From CAZNDN01 sp964571815 (GTDB taxonomy: Bacteria > Fibrobacterota > Chitinivibrionia > Chitinivibrionales > WJKA01): a stretch of 48,416 nucleotides of DNA. Positions 44,001 to 48,416 of this stretch are shown here, in pieces. Under the pieces are notes generated by a model. The model was not told the origin of the DNA. It did not search any database and saw nothing but the letters and a program-made list of their open reading frames with translations. Positions within the stretch are counted from its first letter, which is position 1; each line of letters opens with the position of its first letter. Location of the stretch: the NCBI GenBank assembly GCA_964571815.1, contig CAZNDN010000017.1:1-48416 (forward strand), given 5' to 3'. The position numbers and the translations under genes are program-made.

Positions 44001-47000
44001 GGTACGTCGTGACGGAAAGATCGCGTGTTTCTCGATAGCTGAATACCGACGTAGAAGAATCGTACGGGGCCGAGAAGACTTTTTCAACGGTTCCCTCGCG
44101 TGATTTGCTGTAAAGCTCGACGGTTTCGGCCTCATGCAGGTCCCTGACCGATATCCGGATTATCGGCACGCCCGCGGAATCAAACTCCGCGTGAATCGAT
44201 ACCGGTTCGTCACCATGGTGCTGTTCGTAGTAGCCTTCGGGTTTCTCTACGACCATGATATTCAGGGGCTTGAACTTTGACGTCGAGAAGGTATAGGGGG
44301 CCTTCGGATCGACGGTGTTTCCGTAGGGAGACCAGAACTGTGTCGGGTATCCCTCGACCCGGACTTCGAAGTAGTACTCGCCGCCGTCGACCAGTCCCGG
44401 AATCTCGATACGACCGTCGGGAAGCATGTCGCCGCGAGAGACGGGGAAGTAGGTGCCGTCCTGACGTGCGAGCACATCGATATGAAAGGGCATGGACGGT
44501 GCTCCGAATTCGCTTGTCGTTGTGGAGAATTCTCCACGTTCATCCGACAGCGTGCCGAATAAGGAGTAGCCGGCCGGAAAGACTACATCGAAGGGGCCGA
44601 CCGTGTCTCGCGGCTCAATGGTGACGGCGGGCGATGCGGCAAGAGTGGCCGCATGCTCCGCGGTGGTCCAGGAAAACCAGGGGTAGAAGTTCTTTCCTCC
44701 GACACGATCTCCGAGATGCCGACTCACCGGCTCAGGCATCATCACGGCCCGCCACTTCCCTTGCGGACACGGCCCGGCCAGATAGGCTCCCGATGTGTCG
44801 TGGGTATACGCCTGCATATCCCAGTGCGACCACACCCTGTCATCGCGGCCGATCAGCGAATCGGGTATCAGCAGTACCTTGAATCCCCGCGGCGGACGGA
44901 TAGTGTCGGCGAGGTTTGCCGAGTAGCCAAGGCTTCCGTAGAAACTGCCGCCCGCCTGAAGCACGACAGGCTCGGTTTCGGTCGTGTCCTGCTCGGTCAC
45001 GCTGTATTGCCGCGGGACGTCTTGTTCCGACGGGAAGTATTCGCCGGCGTGAGCCCCGAGTTCATAGGTACCTCCCGGCACACCGGCGAATACGAAATAC
45101 CCCCGCTCATCGGCCACCGTATGTACCCGGGTCTCGGATGCGACATTCCTGAGGTAGACCTGCGCATACGAAACAGCAGTGCCGTTGTCGCTTACCACTG
45201 TTCCCTTCACCACGCCTCCCGGCGCGAGGGTGAAATCGATCGGGCCCACACTCTGCTTGTCGTCGACCGTCAGCGTCCTGGCATCGTCGACGGTCCCGGC
45301 GCCGGCATAGAATTGCGGTTTCAGGTTGACATCATTTCCGGGGCGTGCCAGCACGTAGTAATTGTCGGCCGGCAGCCCTTCAATCGTGTATGTTCCGTCA
45401 CTGCCGCTCATCGCCATGTACGCCGATCCCGTGTTTCCAGGGTCCATTCCCGGGTGTATGTCACGGGAGGGTATGGCAAGGATTTCGATACCGGAAAGGC
45501 CCGCGGCATTGCGCTTGTCGGCCACCGTCCCCGAGATCCGCCCTCCGCCGGCAACCGGCGCGGTGTCGCCCACCGGGGTCGTGATCAGGGTGGCCGTGAT
45601 ACTGAGTGTGTCGCTATCCTGAACCCGGATTCCGTAGTCGGGGAATGCCGTGTTTTTGTCCGGCGCATAGTACTGCCGTGGATACCCCTCGGCCCACAGC
45701 TCGCATACGTATTCTCCCGGCGGCATGCCTCTGAACACATGAATGTGCGGCTCGGTGGCCCCGGCATCTTCCGGGATGCTGATATCGTCCCAGCGGTGTT
45801 TCAGTTTGACCGTGGCTGAATCCGGTGGATTGCCGGTTTCATCGGTCACCGTAACAGTGACTATCGACCGATAGGTTTTCGGCTTTCGGGTGAGCTGCAC
45901 GTAAAGATTTCCGCCGGCTCCGCCCGTCCAGACGCTCGTGACGGGAGTTTCGGTATTACCCTCCCAGGAGAACCACTGGGCGGGGTAGTCGGGCTCGGCG
46001 GTGCACCTGAGATAGTATTCGTGCTCGCTGAGGCTGTCAAAAGCGAATGTGCCGCTGTCGCCGGTGACCATGGTTCGGGCGGGGCTTTGCACGTCGTGGC
46101 GATGGAACAGCTCGACCGTGACACCCGCGTAGGGACCCGAACTGTCGGCAACGGTGCCGGAGACAAGACCGATGAACACGGGGTCGGGCACGAACGTGAA
46201 GGATACGTCGATCGTGTCGTTTTCACCGAGTTTGAGTGCGTACGAGGGCTCCGAGGTGTTCTTGTCGGGCGCGTAGTACTGATGGGGAAACTCCCCGGCC
46301 ATTCCCAGCAACTGGTAGTCCCCGTCCCGAAGCCCTTTGAACGCAAAGACGTTTGCCTGGACGGGCTCGCCGATCTTGTTGAAACCGCTCATGGGTTGGT
46401 GAAGCTCCATGCTTTCGACCATGGTGTAGGCACTGCCCGATGAGTCCAGAACGGTGACCCGGATGAGCGACGAGGCTGATATCGGAGAGTCACTCAGCAT
46501 GATGTCGAAAAACTCGCCTCCGTTGATGTACACGTGATCGGTGGGGCCCGTGGTGTTTCCCTGATGGCTGAACCACTGCTGTGGAAATCCCTGAGCGTCG
46601 ACTTTCAAATAATACTCTCCGGTTTTGCTTACGTTCAGTGTGAAGGTTCCGGAGTCGGTGGTAGTTGCGGAAGTCAGCGGCGTGCCCGTATCGCGACCAT
46701 CATAAAGTTCAATCGTGGCGCCGGCCACGGCGCCCTGCACGCTGTCCCGCACGATGCCGTCAACCGTGCCGTCAAAATCGGGTTCATGGGTAAACTGGAT
46801 TTCGAGGCTTTGCGTGTCGGCCTCCCCGATCTGCAGAGCATAGCCGGGCTCGGTCGTGTTACCGTCGGGGTGATAGTATTGCATGGGGAACGGCCCGTGG
46901 AGAAGCAGGGAGTACTTCCCGGCTCGCACGTTGCGGCAGACCGCGGTTTGGACATTCGTGCTCTCGACATACTCCGGTTCGCTCTTGACGAAAGGAAGGC

Positions 47001-48135
47001 CGCGGTTCTCCTCCGAAGGCTGAAGTTCCGCGGTAAAATCTCCGTAGTAGGGGGTTCCCTCGGGATCGATCAGGGTGAGACGGAGCAGGGACGATACTTG
47101 TGCCGGATTCGTGCTGAGGCTGGCATACCGCTGCGTGCCGGAGCCTGCGTATATCCGGTCCACCGGCTCGGCAGTGGTACCGTCGTGTGAGTACCATTGC
47201 GGCGGATAGAAGTTGCCCTGCTCGAATCGAAGGTAGTAGTAACGCTCGGTGAGGTCGGGGAACTCAAACATTCCCTGGGCATCGCTTGTCGTTCGGGCCT
47301 CGGCATTCAGCGTGTCGCGGGGCGAGAAAATCTTTACGGTGACATTGCTCAGCGGCGTGCCCAGGCTGTCTTCCACGACTCCCGTGATACTGCCCTTGAA
47401 TACCGGGCTTCCCGTGAGCGTGATTTGAATCCCGATGGAATCTCCGGTGATCACCGGCACCGCGTGGACCGGCTCGACCGTGTTGGCTTCGGGGGCGTAG
47501 TATTGCGGAGGAAGATCGGCGGCGTGAACCAGCACGTAGTAGTCGCCTCCGGGCAGCCCGGAGAACTCGAAGCGGGACTCGGTAATTCTATTGCCGCCGA
47601 ATTTGAACCCTGATGCCGGGTCGTGCGCTTCCACGTACTCGGCGCCGCGGGGATTGCCCGAGCTGTCGAGAATCTCCACGCCGAGCCAGGCGTCGCCCGT
47701 GGTGGAGTCCTGCGTTGTCGAACCGGAGTCGGTGGCAATCGGCTGCTCGGAAAGGGTAACGGATACGGTGAGGGTGTCCCCTGCGTTCACCATGAGGATC
47801 CCATCGCCGGTGGGACCGTCGGTGTTGCCGAACGCGCCCCAGAACTGGTCGGGGTAAGGTGAAACCTGAACGAGAGCCAGGAAGTGCTCACGGGCAGGTA
47901 TCCCCGAGAGCATGAATGTACCGTCGGCGGACAGCATCACGTTACCAACGGGATCCAATGCGCTGTCGAGAACCACGACAACGCCGGTGCCGAACGAGCC
48001 CCCGGAAGGATCCACTACATTGCCGCGTATGACGCCGAGTGAATCGCTCTGTCCCCTGGCCGCGGGAGTAAGCAGCAAGATGGCGGCGAGGCTCAGCCAC
48101 ATACCGGTGATGCCTCCGATTGCGGATCGTTTCAT
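41062..48135 (-). CDS. Giant secreted multi-module protein (alternating Cpr-like repeats, beta-helix, FN3, FlgD-like tail)
   Basis: 2357 residues from ATG 48135 (GAGGAG five bases upstream); two earlier in-frame ATGs lack such a site. Signal peptide about 1-29. Residues ~35-1280 contain carboxypeptidase-regulatory-like beta modules with the motif P-x-Q-[YW]-[YF]...N-T...P. Residues ~1290-1510 hold an Fn3-like region. A right-handed beta-helix begins near 1525 (TTIQAAIDAAEDYDVVAVFPGTY). Another Fn3-like domain starts near 1807, followed by WNQISSPL (near 2030-2100). The final ~70 residues (LRVYDMRGRLVKTL ... LPAGFYAAHLRAKG) are a FlgD-Ig or type-IX-like C-terminal domain. Probably a surface adhesin or stalk; no catalytic residues seen. 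Confidence 0.88.
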   Translation of the reverse strand: MKRSAIGGITGMWLSLAAILLLTPAARGQSDSLGVIRGNVVDPSGGSFGTGVVVVLDSALDPVGNVMLSADGTFMLSGIPAREHFLALVQVSPYPDQFWGAFGNTDGPTGDGILMVNAGDTLTVSVTLSEQPIATDSGSTTQDSTTGDAWLGVEILDSSGNPRGAEYVEAHDPASGFKFGGNRITESRFEFSGLPGGDYYVLVHAADLPPQYYAPEANTVEPVHAVPVITGDSIGIQITLTGSPVFKGSITGVVEDSLGTPLSNVTVKIFSPRDTLNAEARTTSDAQGMFEFPDLTERYYYLRFEQGNFYPPQWYSHDGTTAEPVDRIYAGSGTQRYASLSTNPAQVSSLLRLTLIDPEGTPYYGDFTAELQPSEENRGLPFVKSEPEYVESTNVQTAVCRNVRAGKYSLLLHGPFPMQYYHPDGNTTEPGYALQIGEADTQSLEIQFTHEPDFDGTVDGIVRDSVQGAVAGATIELYDGRDTGTPLTSATTTDSGTFTLNVSKTGEYYLKVDAQGFPQQWFSHQGNTTGPTDHVYINGGEFFDIMLSDSPISASSLIRVTVLDSSGSAYTMVESMELHQPMSGFNKIGEPVQANVFAFKGLRDGDYQLLGMAGEFPHQYYAPDKNTSEPSYALKLGENDTIDVSFTFVPDPVFIGLVSGTVADSSGPYAGVTVELFHRHDVQSPARTMVTGDSGTFAFDSLSEHEYYLRCTAEPDYPAQWFSWEGNTETPVTSVWTGGAGGNLYVQLTRKPKTYRSIVTVTVTDETGNPPDSATVKLKHRWDDISIPEDAGATEPHIHVFRGMPPGEYVCELWAEGYPRQYYAPDKNTAFPDYGIRVQDSDTLSITATLITTPVGDTAPVAGGGRISGTVADKRNAAGLSGIEILAIPSRDIHPGMDPGNTGSAYMAMSGSDGTYTIEGLPADNYYVLARPGNDVNLKPQFYAGAGTVDDARTLTVDDKQSVGPIDFTLAPGGVVKGTVVSDNGTAVSYAQVYLRNVASETRVHTVADERGYFVFAGVPGGTYELGAHAGEYFPSEQDVPRQYSVTEQDTTETEPVVLQAGGSFYGSLGYSANLADTIRPPRGFKVLLIPDSLIGRDDRVWSHWDMQAYTHDTSGAYLAGPCPQGKWRAVMMPEPVSRHLGDRVGGKNFYPWFSWTTAEHAATLAASPAVTIEPRDTVGPFDVVFPAGYSLFGTLSDERGEFSTTTSEFGAPSMPFHIDVLARQDGTYFPVSRGDMLPDGRIEIPGLVDGGEYYFEVRVEGYPTQFWSPYGNTVDPKAPYTFSTSKFKPLNIMVVEKPEGYYEQHHGDEPVSIHAEFDSAGVPIIRISVRDLHEAETVELYSKSREGTVEKVFSAPYDSSTSVFSYRETRDLSVTTYRYVALVHGADFTFRSHPLDHDIRDQLPIASDSLRIDVFGQWWGIQIVWGAGPRFEPDGRDSVTLYRREAGAVNWSVLNRRPSWETWLNDHDIDEQSDSGAVFEYKVVLSDPNGTVLRRSPIRRFVLDDTDYGKLHRVERLTVGPDNRDYTTIQAAIDAAEDYDVVAVFPGTYRENLSLKDPATGTARRLRIEGVWFEGRPPVLDAGGGTAVHIPWVADVNGEMHVEIEGLKIRNAADGIRTSASVDVRHCLFVNADTAIRTASDVTAVKQALAEDPFVRNEIQVNAWQCTFIGNGSTGGALVLDEQSDGIDSATVASHLMIAPAVTVASYASTGNSIFAGYVSSPVKLSGPLSHAHLRACNLDGLTKSAIQDGVDPAPDNLFQSSNFLDTTWYFLPDTSPLRSAGDNGETVGYDGRRFHEEGKDGGPSLPPVEDFDVKVYSLDALAVSWRPPPNVEVDHYTLYRVPGDSSLFEVNERSEWEPVDETVESLMVPFRVEGTSFIDTTVEINKPYVYAVAAMGPDGSQGEISMPYPPAFKEYVTEISYRQFTVTHRMKLSGKSWHMVGPWGIDTLDFSVSDARRIYRWDDKLSSDKLLSRYSTERTMETTKGYWIWTEHDTVLKSRTVSFNRLVTEPSVPRVTLVKGASGWNQISSPLPFTVAPSWLKNNPAYEWDPATRGYRETRVLHPWRAAWVHTDRDTTLPLPQRAWDGNAAPLAKQTRSTGWELRVILSGAESSDADNFCGVVAPGLSKSSVPRALEPPRAFDYPQLYFVGNGDPETAASDPNRRLSRSYLRAREVPRSRLEWMIGIAASREDGTIALEGISRVPDEVFLFWATRSGVTNVRESDSIKVDAGESTSYGYLVATANPADIALYANRFAFKGNYPNPFGRATTLEFVVPYAWTGSGMKMKAETRNVALRVYDMRGRLVKTLVKGKVKVGMHRMLWDGTDEHGSALPAGFYAAHLRAKGYAKAVGMIKIR
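45650..47860 (-). repeat. Alternating A/B protein-repeat array within the giant gene
   Basis: The codon for Gln in the P-x-Q-[YWF] motif recurs near 47847, 47501, 47199, 46880, 46578, 46280, 45978 and 45674. From the second copy on, spacing is 298-319 bases, about 100 codons. The copies alternate: type A has QYY[AH]P..NT followed by Y-A-L-x-[LI]-G-E-x-D-T; type B has QW[FY]S..[NT]T followed by an N-G-G or G-G strand. The real unit is therefore a dimer of about 200 residues. Degenerate copies continue near 45314 and 44340. Confidence 0.8.
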
Positions 48136-48323
48136 GGTCGCTCCTCTTCTGGTTTTGCGCTTCATGGTGCTACAGTCTCGCGGTACTGGTTCCGCCGACA
48201 ATTATACCCCTTCCCGTCGGCGCAGTCCGTGACTTCCGTCACATTCGACCTTTTCCGGGTTCTCCGTGGAATTCCCGGCCCCAAAACTGTAGTATTACTT
48301 TAGAGCACCGACTGGTATGGATA

Positions 48324-48353
48324 ATTATACCACGGCCCGCGCGGGGTTTTCAA
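48324..48353 (-). promoter_or_regulatory. Promoter of the giant surface-protein gene
   Basis: On the minus strand TTGAAA (48353-48348), an 18-base GC-rich spacer and a perfect TATAAT (48329-48324). The leader would be about 180 bases. A second TATAAT at 48206-48201 lacks a good -35. The remaining bases to the window end show no gene. Confidence 0.68.
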
Positions 48354-48416
48354 GACATGATCGATGCCGGGAGACGGGTTCGGCCGTTGCCGGAAGAGAG
48401 AAATACCGCGGCGGGT

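Overview
The window is a GC-rich stretch of a Gram-negative, flagellated, probably anaerobic bacterium. The evidence is outer-membrane-type proteins, a lipoprotein lytic transglycosylase with LysM repeats, a flagellin with a textbook sigma-28 promoter, a complete Rnf complex and the DXP isoprenoid pathway. Secreted proteins with a C-terminal 'D-x-R-G-R' sorting-like or FlgD-like tail, a FecR/FGE-type protein and a DUF4416 protein suggest the FCB group, possibly a Fibrobacterota/Chitinivibrionia-like or candidate-phylum lineage. That placement is inference. A 100-N scaffold gap (40950-41049) suggests a draft or metagenome assembly. No CRISPR array, tRNA, rRNA, insertion sequence or phage gene was found.

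Layout. 0-2.3 kb: a GldA/GldF/GldG-type ABC system on the minus strand, with the GldG-like gene cut by the window edge. 2.5-6.0 kb: a histone-H1-like mini-protein with an intrinsic terminator, MltD with five LysM domains, and a Cys-rich 77-aa protein behind a perfect TTGACA-N17-TATAAT promoter. 6.1-10.6 kb: an M29-type aminopeptidase next to tgt, then dxs on the plus strand. 10.7-13.8 kb: a lone short flagellin with a consensus sigma-28 promoter, then a FecR / CsgG-FlgO-like / FGE fusion protein. 13.8-19.3 kb: rnfCDGEAB, with a polyferredoxin RnfB. 19.5-22.1 kb: DUF4416, an SGNH hydrolase and a UxaE-like tagaturonate epimerase.

22.3-32.8 kb is a long minus-strand surface-glycan block. In transcription order it holds a Cache-domain membrane protein, an ArnA-type UDP-glucuronate decarboxylase, a family-2 glycosyltransferase, an extended SDR, a lipoprotein, an AlgI-type MBOAT acyltransferase and two unusual AlgX/AlgJ-like SGNH proteins. 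The last three form a plausible polysaccharide O-acetylation machine whose partners do not match the classical alginate operon. 33.1-38.4 kb: an ABC exporter with an N-terminal PH-like and zinc-ribbon module, paired with DUF1854, and two unrecognised envelope proteins. 38.7-40.9 kb: a secreted two-domain jelly-roll-like protein, rpmB (L28) and a CDP-alcohol phosphatidyltransferase cut by the gap. 41.1-48.1 kb: one 2357-residue secreted protein whose N-terminal part is an alternating A/B array of about 100-residue modules, followed by a beta-helix, an FN3-like region and a FlgD-like tail.

The least described elements are the alternating-repeat giant protein, the AlgI/double-AlgX locus with novel N-terminal domains, the FecR-CsgG-FGE fusion, and the strongly promoted Cys-rich small protein.
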